A DNA stretch of 64,000 nt from Paratractidigestivibacter sp963649365 (lineage in GTDB: Bacteria > Actinomycetota > Coriobacteriia > Coriobacteriales > Atopobiaceae): positions 1 through 64,000 of the forward strand of contig CAVJHQ010000001.1 of NCBI GenBank assembly GCA_963649365.1, written 5' to 3'. This document shows positions 25,001 to 32,041 of the stretch, one piece after another. Made by a program: the position numbers and the translations under genes. The notes below the pieces were generated by a model, which saw only the letters and a list, made by a program, of their open reading frames with translations, did no database searches and had not been told where the DNA came from. Position 1 is the first letter of the stretch; each line of letters opens with the position of its first letter.

Positions 25001-26111
25001 CCGCTATAAGCAGCGCATGTTCATGACCGTCCTCGGCGTGGCCGGCGCCGCGTGCATGCTCGTCGCCGGCTTCGGCGTCCAGCATTCCATCCAACAGATG
25101 GGGGCCAAGCAGTTCGGCGACATCCTCAAGTACGACATGATCGTGGCGCAGAGCTCGACCGCCACGGACGCGCAGCTCGCCGAGCTCGACGACGCGCTGG
25201 CCGCGGACGGCGTCGCGGCGCAGGTTGCGCTGCACTACGAGTCGGCGAGCCTCACCGCCGGCGCGAACAACGACAAGCAGGAGATCACCCTGCTCGTGCC
25301 GGAGCAGACCTCCGACCTCGACGAGTACCTCGACCTGCGCGACCGCAGGAGCGGCGAGAAGCTCGGGCTCGACGGCGACGGCGCCGTGGTCAGCGAGCGC
25401 CTGGCTACCCTGCTCGACGTGGGCGTGGGAGACGAGATTGAGTTCACCGCCGCCGACGGCAGCGCGCGCACCGTCCGCGTCTCCGGCGTGTGCGAGATGT
25501 ACATGGGCCACTTCATCGTTATGAGCCGCGAGGCCTACGAGGGCTGCTACGGCAAGAAGTTCGAGGCCAACGCCGCCATGGTCAGGCTTGAGGACGGGTC
25601 TCTGTCCTCGGTCGAGGAGCGGGCCGCGGGCTTCATGCGGCTCAAGGCCGTCAAGTCCGTGGCCCAGAACACGGCCCTGCAGTCCCAGGTCGACACGGTC
25701 GTGGTCTCGCTCAACAAGATCATGGGCATCTTGATCCTCGTCGCCGGCATGCTCGCCGTGGTCATCATGTACAACCTTACGAACATCAACGTGTCCGAGC
25801 GCATGCGCGAGCTCTCTACCATCAAGGTCCTCGGCTTCCACTCCAACGAGACCACGATGTACATCTACCGGGAGACGATCCTGCTCACGGCCCTCGGCCT
25901 TGTCGCGGGCTGGCTGCTCGGCGTCGCGCTGCACCAGTACATCCTGAACGTCGTGCCGCCCGACAACGTCATGTTCAACCCCGAGCTCGCCGCGATCGAG
26001 TTCATCGTGCCCGCCATCGTCGTCGGCGTCATCGCGCTCGCGCTCTACTTCGTCGAGCTGCGCCGCCTCTCGACGGTCGACATGCTCGAGGCGCTCAAGT
26101 CAGTGGAGTAA
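22071..26111 (+). CDS. Giant FtsX/MacB-type ABC permease with long extracytoplasmic coiled coil
   Basis: 1346 residues from ATG 22071 after GGGGAGAGAAG. A cytoplasmic start with many basic residues precedes the first helix (about 47-70). Next comes a MacB-like extracytoplasmic core to about residue 265, then about 500 residues (roughly 276-783) of heptad-rich Ala/Gln/Glu/Asp sequence predicted as long coiled coils. The first FtsX domain of three helices spans about 810-950. A second half repeats the plan: helix (about 985-1005), short extracytoplasmic domain, final FtsX domain. It is more than twice the usual permease size because of the coiled coil. The transported substrate, if any, is unknown. 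Confidence 0.85.
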   Translation: MAIRKKPAPREGAARGLAARAKGASYPKRGKTALWKDVWRSVARSKGRFVSIMLLMALGSFALVGLFVAGPDMRATGEAYFGECSLADLTVLSDYGLDENDVAAINQASGTTAVEYGYFKDVTVDGSTDAMRVMSMPEEVSQLELVDGRMPERAGEIAVDTNIGGQCAIGSTITVSEKPNALSDETCLNDTEYTVVGHVHTPEIISVVNMGQSTAGTGSLKGYAVVVDEEFDSDVYMTARMTFGDTEGLDPYSNEYRDLVQAHKVEVEGLIADRPAARLATVVADAQGAIDDGQAEVDDAKQRLADAREALDDAAQTLADAATQLADGQAQIDDAQAQITDGEAQIADAQGQIDENQATLDAAAATIAEGEAQLAAKAGDLRAAESQLTAAKARLDAAKATLDEKAPQVAAAEAQLPAARQQLSEGQRAYEEGSAQLEEAKAQVQAYDDGRAQLEAAYAELDAGQAEVDAGRSEVAEKTAELDAVADQAEAARAMLKKLDDSVASAAQQVGDTEARISALQEQIAAETNPVRKAALQAELAAAQAKLQAQQAYLAQLQAMAATDEVAAAREQVAQYDAARASIAEATARLDESQQKIDAGRAEADEKKARLDAVAEQVEAARAEIPQKEQELAAAKEQLDAASEQIAAAEAGIASYHEGLAAYQQGLATYAQGLQSYETGRAGLNAAAEQLASGKAEHASGAAALAEARATLASKVDELASAKTQVAEAKQTLAEKLAEYNDGVAEYEDGLAEYNEALPDALSKIADGESTLADARARLAKYDTPAYETDTRRETLGSEAYKTYDTVSEIIDSLAKVFPVLLYLVAAFVTLSTMTRMVDEERINSGTLKALGYRDGDVALKFVLYGALAGGIGAILGIVLGHTLLPYIVYNAYGAKFTLPPIQLGFYPAITLVALALAGLCAVLPAALAVHRELGEKPASLLLPKPPAGGSKIMLERIRPLWSRMSFTHKVTARNLFRYKQRMFMTVLGVAGAACMLVAGFGVQHSIQQMGAKQFGDILKYDMIVAQSSTATDAQLAELDDALAADGVAAQVALHYESASLTAGANNDKQEITLLVPEQTSDLDEYLDLRDRRSGEKLGLDGDGAVVSERLATLLDVGVGDEIEFTAADGSARTVRVSGVCEMYMGHFIVMSREAYEGCYGKKFEANAAMVRLEDGSLSSVEERAAGFMRLKAVKSVAQNTALQSQVDTVVVSLNKIMGILILVAGMLAVVIMYNLTNINVSERMRELSTIKVLGFHSNETTMYIYRETILLTALGLVAGWLLGVALHQYILNVVPPDNVMFNPELAAIEFIVPAIVVGVIALALYFVELRRLSTVDMLEALKSVE

Positions 26112-26133
26112 GGCTTCCGGCAACGGTTGCCTG

Positions 26134-26176
26134 GCGAGAGGCCCCGCCCCGGCGACTCGGGGGCGGGGTCTCTCGC
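26134..26176 (+). terminator. Terminator after the ABC operon
   Basis: GCGAGAGGCCCCGCCCC pairs with GGGGCGGGGTCTCTCGC over 17 bp with one G-T wobble and a 9-base loop; TGTCTTT follows. It lies 22 bases beyond the permease stop. Confidence 0.8.
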
Positions 26177-26286
26177 TGTCTTTGCCCGGTCGAATGCGTG
26201 ACGAAGCCAAAAGTTGCGCGATAGTTGCTGTTCGCAACCGCGCAGGTAGGCAGTAGTGTTCGTGAAGGTTGGAGGCGGGCGGTTGC

Positions 26287-26505
26287 TGCACAAAAAATCG
26301 AGGTTCTGCTTGCATTGTTAGAAGCTTGATGTCAACCAATCCACTTCCCAACTGGGCAAATGTCGACGAGTTCGCATTGTCCGAGCGCTTTGGCGGCTTT
26401 TATACCTGGCGGAAGCCCAAAATCCCACGCAGAATCTCGAAAAAATGATCACGCTAGGCCCCGAAATGGCGGTTCAGCCCCTTCGGGGCCTCGTTAACGT
26501 GCACG
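26287..26505. repeat. Cassette 2, left arm
   Basis: 219 bases, bounded outside by TCGAGGTTCTGC and internally by GCAGAATCTCGA (inverted to each other). It also holds a perfect 10-bp inverted repeat (AGGCCCCGAA 26456-26465, TTCGGGGCCT 26482-26491). With the terminator at 26134-26176 it accounts for most of the 479 bases between the permease and the next gene. A 39-codon frame starts at 26329. Confidence 0.6.
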
Positions 26506-26590
26506 CGCGGCTCCATCCGCGCCGCTCGGCGAATCGCCGCGGCCCGCAAGGCTCGGCATGATAGAGTCAGCCCCCACGAAGGGGGCGCTC

Positions 26591-27631
26591 ATGACAGACA
26601 AAGTGCTGGTGCTGGCTGGAAAGACGCTCGATAAGGTGATGCCCGCGATAAGGTCTGGTCGCCTGCGGGCGGAGCCGACCGACCTGAGGCGCCTTGACCC
26701 GCAAGCTTGCGCCTGTCGGGTCGACGACGTCCTCTCCATCAACCTCGGTCCCCTGGCGCATTTTTGCGAAGCGAGCGAGACGGACCCGCTCCATGTGGCC
26801 GTGAGCTCGCCCGGCCTTCGGCGCGACCTGCGGGGATTCGAGTACTCGCTCTTCCCCGAGGAGTTCCCAGCCGGGACGCTTATGGCCATCAGCCCCAATA
26901 TTCTCGTGCCCTCGTTTTCGGCCTTCTATGTGCTCAAGGCCCGGGACCTCAGCTTCGAGGAGCTCCTGCTCCTTGGTATGGAGCTGTGCGGGACCTATGC
27001 GCATGACTCGTACTTGACCCGAGGCGGACGCTGCGAGTTCCTCGTCGAGCCGGCGCTCACGTCGGATGAGCTGCGTGGATACCTTGCGGAAGCCACGGGC
27101 ATCACGGGGGTCAATCCTGCGAAGGCGGCCGCCTCCTGGTTACTGGACAACTCCTACTCCCCGCAGGAGACCATACTTGCGCTGGAACAATACCTGAAGC
27201 CCCTGCGAGGCGGGCGCGGTTACCCGAAGCCTCGCCTCAACCCCGAGATCGAGGTGCCGGCTGAGCTTCGGCACTTAACGGCCCGCGACACCTTCAAGCC
27301 AGACATCTATTGGGACGGCATGCTCGACCTCGAGTACGACAGCGCCTATCACAACGATCCTGCGCAGGTGGAGCGGGACAAGGCCCGCGCCGCAGACGTG
27401 CAGGCCTTGGGCATACCTGTGATTCAGGCGACCGGGCTTTCGCTCTCCACGTGCGAGCGGGCCGAGCTCTTGGGGCGTCAGGTGGGCAAGGCCCTTGAGG
27501 CCGGGGTGGGGCGGTCGATGACGATGCGGCTTCGCCGGCTGTATGCGCCCGAGTTGCAGGAGCGCCGCGAGCGGCTCCACCTGCGTCTTAGGAGGCTGAG
27601 CGGGCTCGACGACGGGCGCCGTGCACGTTAA
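26591..27631 (+). CDS. Cassette-encoded protein of unknown function with DUF559/Vsr-like C-terminus
   Basis: 346 residues from ATG 26591, spaced 6 bases from AGGGGG; an ATG at 26558 lacks a ribosome site. It is a distant paralogue of the protein at 18251-19420: shared features are a segment of type PLHVAVSSPGLRR, the ELCGTYAHD motif near residue 138, and a C-terminal PDIYWDGMLDLEYDSAYH followed by a helix and LGIPVIQATGLSL. That tail has the D...E-Y-D..H pattern of DUF559/Vsr-like nucleases. It is soluble with no known function. Its TAA lies in the inner arm motif GTGCACGTTAAC. Confidence 0.6.
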   Translation: MTDKVLVLAGKTLDKVMPAIRSGRLRAEPTDLRRLDPQACACRVDDVLSINLGPLAHFCEASETDPLHVAVSSPGLRRDLRGFEYSLFPEEFPAGTLMAISPNILVPSFSAFYVLKARDLSFEELLLLGMELCGTYAHDSYLTRGGRCEFLVEPALTSDELRGYLAEATGITGVNPAKAAASWLLDNSYSPQETILALEQYLKPLRGGRGYPKPRLNPEIEVPAELRHLTARDTFKPDIYWDGMLDLEYDSAYHNDPAQVERDKARAADVQALGIPVIQATGLSLSTCERAELLGRQVGKALEAGVGRSMTMRLRRLYAPELQERRERLHLRLRRLSGLDDGRRAR

Positions 27632-27839
27632 CAAGGGGCAAGCGGGCCTCGGAAGGCCGATTTGGGCTGCCGGTGATCATTATTTCTAGATTCTGCGTGC
27701 CAAAACGGGGCCTTTGGAGGGCACGGACCGGATTCTTGAACTGCTTTAGGAGGCTGCTCGCGACGTTTGCCCAGTTGGCGATTGGGATACGCTCCATCAA
27801 AGCCTAAACAAAGCAAGCAGAATCTCGATTTTTTGAGCA
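27620..27839. repeat. Cassette 2, right arm
   Basis: 220 bases in inverted orientation to the left arm, beginning CGTGCACGTTAAC and ending in the 33-base outer repeat. A minus-strand frame from ATG 27797 shares a PNWANV/ANWANV segment with the frame in the left arm. Nothing else is seen in the 283 bases before the nitroreductase apart from its ribosome site. Confidence 0.6.
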
Positions 27840-27914
27840 TGAGGCCGTCGCAAGGGGCCGTGCGTTGCGGACAGGTGGATACAATTGCCGTATCCCCACG
27901 AGAAAGGACGTGCC

Positions 27915-28442
27915 ATGAACGAAACCATCTCTTCCATGGTCAGCCGCCGCAGCTGCCGCAAGTTCACCGACCAGATGCCCTCCGCCGCCGACATCGACGC
28001 CGTCGTCGAGGCCGGCCTCTACGCCGCCTCCGGCATGGGCCGCCAGTCCACCATCATCCTCAAGGTGACGAACAAGGAGCTTCGCGACCGTATCAGCCGC
28101 ATGAACGCCCAGATCATGGGCAAGGGCCCCGAGTTCGACCCCTTCTACGGCGCCCCCGCCATGCTCGTGGTGCTGGCCGACCGCTCCGTCGCCACCCATG
28201 TCTACGACGGCGCCCTCACCATGGGCAACCTCATGGTCGCCGCCGAGTCGCTCGGCCTCGCGAGCATCTGGATCCACCGGGCCAAGGAGGAGTTCGACTC
28301 CGAGGAGGGCAAGGCCATCCTCGCCGAGCTCGGCGTCGAGGGCGACTACGAGGGCATCGGCCACTGCGCCCTCGGTTACTGGGACGGCGCCAAGCCCGAG
28401 CCGCCTGCCCGCCGCGAGGGCCGCGTCTTCGCCGCCGAGTAG
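27915..28442 (+). CDS. Nitroreductase-family flavoprotein
   Basis: 175 residues from ATG 27915 after GAAAGGACG. The FMN-binding start (SRRSCRKFTDQMPS) and the AASGMGRQST phosphate-binding segment are present, with the family's C-terminal GHCALGYWDG before a short basic-acidic tail. Such enzymes are FMN-dependent NAD(P)H oxidoreductases that reduce nitro compounds, quinones or flavins; the physiological substrate is open. A strong terminator follows at 28481-28518, so it is probably monocistronic. Confidence 0.85.
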   Translation: MNETISSMVSRRSCRKFTDQMPSAADIDAVVEAGLYAASGMGRQSTIILKVTNKELRDRISRMNAQIMGKGPEFDPFYGAPAMLVVLADRSVATHVYDGALTMGNLMVAAESLGLASIWIHRAKEEFDSEEGKAILAELGVEGDYEGIGHCALGYWDGAKPEPPARREGRVFAAE

Positions 28443-28480
28443 GCCGTCGGCGAGCTTTTACGCATACATCTGCTAGCCTT

Positions 28481-28518
28481 GGAGGTCGCGCCCGCATTGC
28501 CGCGCGACTTCCTTTTTT
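28481..28518 (+). terminator. Strong terminator between nitroreductase and exonuclease genes
   Basis: GGAGGTCGCGC pairs with GCGCGACTTCC (one G-T wobble), a 10-base loop, then TTTTTT. It ends 21 bases before the next ATG, so it could also act as an attenuator in that gene's leader. Confidence 0.8.
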
Positions 28519-28539
28519 CGTTTTTCGGGGGCAAACACC

Positions 28540-29499
28540 ATGGACCTGAGCCAAGCCATAGACTGCGCGAGCGCCATCGCGCTGCCGTTCTTCCTCGACG
28601 ACGCGGCTTTGACCGCGGAGCGGCAGAAGAACGAGGAGGCGCTCAAGGTCCTGCTCGACGCCTGGAAAAACGCCCCGGCCGGCACCGAGCCTTTCGGCTT
28701 CGACCTCGTGCTCTCGCTTGTGGACCGCAACCGCGGCATCTGCGACATGATCGGCGCGGACAAGCTGCGAGACGTCTCGCCGAGCGCCTTGGCGCGCAAG
28801 CTTCCCGACGCCGACCTCGTCCATGCCGTGGCTCGCATGCAGCACCGGCCCGACGCCGAGGTCGCCGCCATCGCGGGTCCCGGCCTCGAGGACCTGAACA
28901 TCGCCTACGTGGACGCCCCCGTCTCGGGCATGGTCATGGGCATCGACATCGAGACGACCGACCGCGACCCCGCCCGCGGCTACGTGGTCAACATCGGCCT
29001 GGAGTTCATGGACCTCGCCGCCGACGCCGAGCCCCACGACGCCTTCGCCGGCTACTGCGGCATCCCCGAGATGTACGCCGAGAAGGGCGTCCCCCTCGAG
29101 TTCATCCACCACATCACCTGGGACGACCTCAAGGACTCCCGCCCGCTGCGCGACAACGCCGCCATGCAGCGCGCGCTCCTGGAGGCCATGTGCGCCTACC
29201 CCTACATGGCCCACAACGCCGCGTTCGAGGACTCCTGGTTCATGCTGAACATCGCGGGCTACGCCGAGGCGCGCAAGTCCGGCCGCATCACCGTGATCGA
29301 CTCGCGCGACATCTGCCGCCGCGTCGACCCCGAGGTCCGGACCCTGCCGCGCGAGAGCCGCCCGGCGACGCTCGAGAACTGGGCGCGCCGCCGCGGCACG
29401 CTGGCGGCGGGGGAGTCCGAGGTGCACCTGGGCCTCGACGACGTCGAGCTCATGCTGCGCACCGTCCAGGCCGAGTTCAGCGAGCGGAACATGTTCTAG
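28540..29499 (+). CDS. DEDDh-type 3'-5' exonuclease domain protein
   Basis: 319 residues. The first 135 residues match nothing I recognise. The C-terminal half has the DEDDh exonuclease pattern of DNA polymerase III epsilon: GIDIETTDRDP (first Asp and Glu), AHNAAFEDSWF (second Asp) and EVHLGLDD (His and last Asp). The role may be DNA repair, RNA trimming or proofreading in trans. It is preceded closely by a terminator, with no promoter visible between. Confidence 0.8.
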   Translation: MDLSQAIDCASAIALPFFLDDAALTAERQKNEEALKVLLDAWKNAPAGTEPFGFDLVLSLVDRNRGICDMIGADKLRDVSPSALARKLPDADLVHAVARMQHRPDAEVAAIAGPGLEDLNIAYVDAPVSGMVMGIDIETTDRDPARGYVVNIGLEFMDLAADAEPHDAFAGYCGIPEMYAEKGVPLEFIHHITWDDLKDSRPLRDNAAMQRALLEAMCAYPYMAHNAAFEDSWFMLNIAGYAEARKSGRITVIDSRDICRRVDPEVRTLPRESRPATLENWARRRGTLAAGESEVHLGLDDVELMLRTVQAEFSERNMF

Positions 29500-29583
29500 G
29501 TGTTTCGGCTCCGCCCGGGACGCCCGGGCCCGCGCTCCTTTCGGTTATAGTTGCGCACGACAAAACCGATCGAAAGGAACCAC

Positions 29584-30039
29584 GTGAGCGATTTCATCAA
29601 GGCCGAGAACGTCATGCTGGGCCAGCGCGCGACCACGCGCGAGGATGCCCTGCACCTTATTGCCGAGCAGGCCGAGCGCATCGGCGTCACCGACGACGTC
29701 GAGTCCCTGTACCAGGCCTTCCTCACGCGCGAGAGCATGGGGGAGACGGGCATGACCGACGGCTTCGCCATCCCCCACGCCAAGTGCGCGGCGGTCAAGA
29801 AGGCCTCCGCGATCGTGCTGAAGAACGAGGAGCCCCTTGACTGGCCGAGCTTCGACGAGAAGCCCGTGACCTGCGCAATCGCGCTGCTCGTCCCGGACGC
29901 CGAGGCCGGCACCGAGCACATCCGCCTGCTCTCGAAGACGGCCGTCCTGCTCATGGACGAGGGATTCAAGCGACTCGTGCGCGGCAGCGACGACCCCGAC
30001 GAGATCGCGGACGCCGTCAACAAGGGCATCGAGGGATAG
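29584..30039 (+). CDS. PTS EIIA of fructose/mannitol (type 2) family
   Basis: 151 residues from GTG 29584 preceded by AAAGGAAC. The domain has the phospho-His motif DGFAIPHAK and the downstream helical pattern HIRLLSKTAVLLMD. EIIA passes phosphate from HPr to a cognate EIIB, but no EIIB or EIIC gene is next to it; the next gene is a DJ-1 protein nine bases away. A regulatory (PtsN-like) role or service to a distant permease is possible. Confidence 0.85.
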   Translation: MSDFIKAENVMLGQRATTREDALHLIAEQAERIGVTDDVESLYQAFLTRESMGETGMTDGFAIPHAKCAAVKKASAIVLKNEEPLDWPSFDEKPVTCAIALLVPDAEAGTEHIRLLSKTAVLLMDEGFKRLVRGSDDPDEIADAVNKGIEG

Positions 30040-30048
30040 GGGGACGCC

Positions 30049-30636
30049 ATGGCGTTCAAGCAGCTCACCGACAAGCGCGTCGCGGTCTTCTTCGCCGACG
30101 GGTTCGAGGAGGTCGAGGCCATCGCCGTCGTCGACCTGCTCTTCCGCGCGGGGGTCCCGTGCGACATGGTCTCCGTGACCGACAACCTCGCGGTCACCTC
30201 CTCGCGCGAGGTCACCGTCGTCGCCGACCGCACGGTCGCCGACGATGGCTTCGACTTCGACGACTACGATATGCTGGTCCTGCCGGGCGGCATTCCCGGC
30301 ATGCCGAACCTCAAGGCCTGCGAGCCGCTCTGCGACGCGCTCAAGAAGCACGCCGCCGACGGCCGCGGCGTGGCGGCCATCTGCGCCTCCCCGTCGATCC
30401 TGGCCGAGCTCGGCATCCTCGAGGGCAAGCACGCGACGGCCAACCCCCACTTCCAGGACGTGCTCGTGGAGCACGGCGCCCTGCTCGAGGCCGGCGAGAA
30501 GGCCGTGACGGACGGCAACGTGATCACCAGCCAGGGCATGGCCACGGCCACGTGGTTCGGCCTCGAGATCGTCAAGCGCTACGTGAGCGCCGAGGTCGTC
30601 GAGCGCGTCAAGGAGGGCATCGTCCTCATGGACTAG
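30049..30636 (+). CDS. DJ-1/PfpI-family protein
   Basis: 195 residues with the glutamine-amidotransferase-like fold: the conserved Glu in FADGFEEVEAIAV, and the nucleophile-elbow Cys in AAICASPSILAELG. It is close to the YajL/ThiJ branch (deglycase or chaperone proposals remain debated). It starts nine bases after the EIIA gene and is co-transcribed with it. A hairpin with T-rich tail at 30772-30815 probably ends this operon. Confidence 0.87.
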   Translation: MAFKQLTDKRVAVFFADGFEEVEAIAVVDLLFRAGVPCDMVSVTDNLAVTSSREVTVVADRTVADDGFDFDDYDMLVLPGGIPGMPNLKACEPLCDALKKHAADGRGVAAICASPSILAELGILEGKHATANPHFQDVLVEHGALLEAGEKAVTDGNVITSQGMATATWFGLEIVKRYVSAEVVERVKEGIVLMD

Positions 30637-30771
30637 CCGCGGACGCGGGGCCCGGATGGGCCGCGGGCGCGCGATTCGGCGGGCTCGCCGGGGGCGCGGG
30701 GCGCGTCTTGGCAAGACCTCGGCGCAAGCCGAACCGCGCCACGATTGTTGTGTCGTGTAGATGACCGATTG

Positions 30772-30815
30772 CGCGCGCTCGTTGACACATGGCTGCGAGC
30801 GCGCGTAATTTTTAT
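30772..30815 (+). terminator. Terminator hairpin overlapping the argC promoter
   Basis: CGCGCGCTCG and CGAGCGCGCG form a perfect 10-bp stem with a 14-base loop (30782-30795), then TAATTTTTAT. It is well placed to end the EIIA/DJ-1 transcript. Confidence 0.65.
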
Positions 30816-30819
30816 TTAC
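30782..30819 (+). promoter_or_regulatory. Promoter and possible ARG box of argCJBD
   Basis: Consensus TTGACA (30782-30787), which is the start of the hairpin loop, an 18-base spacer and TAATTT (30806-30811). An A+T-rich, partly symmetrical GTAATTTTTATTTAC (30805-30819) covers the -10 region and could bind ArgR; no argR gene is in the window. Confidence 0.5.
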
Positions 30820-30886
30820 TTGGCTTTTTTGGGCCTTTTTGCCAATACAAGAGCCGCCGCGGCGGTGAGCATAGGAGAAGCGCGAG

Positions 30887-31963
30887 ATGGACAGCATCAA
30901 GGTTTGCGTCGTCGGATCCACCGGGTATGCGGGGATCGAGGTGTGCCGCCTCGTGCTGGCCAACCCCAACATGGAGCTCGTCATGGCCACCGACCGCAAG
31001 GAGGCCGGCACCAAGCTCTCCGACGTCTACCCGAGCTTCGCCGGCGTGACCGACATCGTGCTCAGCCTCCCCGAGGCCGATAAAATCGCCGAGGTGGCCG
31101 ACGTCGCGTTCCTCGCCGTGCCCCACACCGCGTCGCTCGCGCTCACCCCGCAGCTGCTCGCCGCGGGCGTGACCGTGCTCGACCTCTCCGCCGACTACCG
31201 CATCCACGACCCCGAGGTCTACGAGGCCTGGTACAACACGCCCCACACGAGCCCCGAGCTTCTCTCCCAGACCGTCTACGGCCTGCCCGAGCTCAACCGC
31301 GAGGGTCTCCTCGGCCTTGCCAAGAAGCGCGCCGCGGGCGAGGCCGTGCTCGTCGCCGTCCCCGGGTGCTACCCGACCGCCACGGCGCTCGCCGCCACGC
31401 CCGCCCTCGCCGCGGGCCTCGCCAAGGGCGACCTCGTCATCTCCGACGCCATCTCCGGCGTCTCCGGCGCCGGCCGCGGCTGCAACGCGCGCACCCACTA
31501 CTGCCACGCCAACGAGTCCGTCGAGGCCTACGGCGTCGCCAAGCACCGCCACACCCCCGAGATCGAGCAGACGCTCTCCGAGGTCGCCGGCCGCCCGATG
31601 AACGTCGTCTTCACCCCGCACCTCGCCCCGCTCACCCGCGGGCTTCTCGCCACGGTGTACATCGAGGCCGCCGAGGGCGTCACCGCCGAGCAGGTCCAGG
31701 CCGCCTACGAGCAGCGCTTTGCGGACGAGCCCCTGGTCACCGTGCTGCCCGCCGGCTCCATGCCCTCCACGAGCTCCGTTTTCGGCACCGGCCGCGCCCA
31801 GGTGGGCGTCGCCCTCGACGCGCGACGACGTAGCATGATCGTCGCCTCCTGCGCCATCGACAACCTCGGCAAGGGCGCCGCAGCCCAGGCCATGCAGTGC
31901 GCGAACATCGTGCTGGGCCTTCCCGAGACGTGCGCCGTGGACCCCGCGGCCCCGCTGGTCTAA
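30887..31963 (+). CDS. argC: N-acetyl-gamma-glutamyl-phosphate reductase
   Basis: 358 residues. The NADP-binding start is VVGSTGYAGIE, and the catalytic Cys is in VPGCYPTAT. It reduces N-acetylglutamyl 5-phosphate to the semialdehyde, the third step of arginine synthesis. First gene of argC-argJ-argB-argD, with its start after AGGAGAAG. Full length for the family. Confidence 0.94.
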   Translation: MDSIKVCVVGSTGYAGIEVCRLVLANPNMELVMATDRKEAGTKLSDVYPSFAGVTDIVLSLPEADKIAEVADVAFLAVPHTASLALTPQLLAAGVTVLDLSADYRIHDPEVYEAWYNTPHTSPELLSQTVYGLPELNREGLLGLAKKRAAGEAVLVAVPGCYPTATALAATPALAAGLAKGDLVISDAISGVSGAGRGCNARTHYCHANESVEAYGVAKHRHTPEIEQTLSEVAGRPMNVVFTPHLAPLTRGLLATVYIEAAEGVTAEQVQAAYEQRFADEPLVTVLPAGSMPSTSSVFGTGRAQVGVALDARRRSMIVASCAIDNLGKGAAAQAMQCANIVLGLPETCAVDPAAPLV

Positions 31964-32041
31964 GCAGGTTGACGACGGTCTTTTTCGCGCTCGCCGTCCA
32001 CCCCGGGCCTTCGCGCCCGCCATTCGATGAGGAACAAGAAC

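Larger units (their letters stand above)
26287..27839. mobile_element. Candidate single-gene cassette 2 with inverted arms
   Basis: About 1.55 kb. The outer inverted repeats are 33 bases with 30 matches (26287-26319 against 27807-27839). Further matching inverted blocks lie at 26348-26365/27761-27778 (17 of 18), 26426-26453/27672-27699 (25 of 28) and 26493-26505/27620-27632 (13 of 13). One gene is enclosed (26591-27631); there is no transposase. Same layout as cassette 1. Mobility is inference. Confidence 0.55.
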
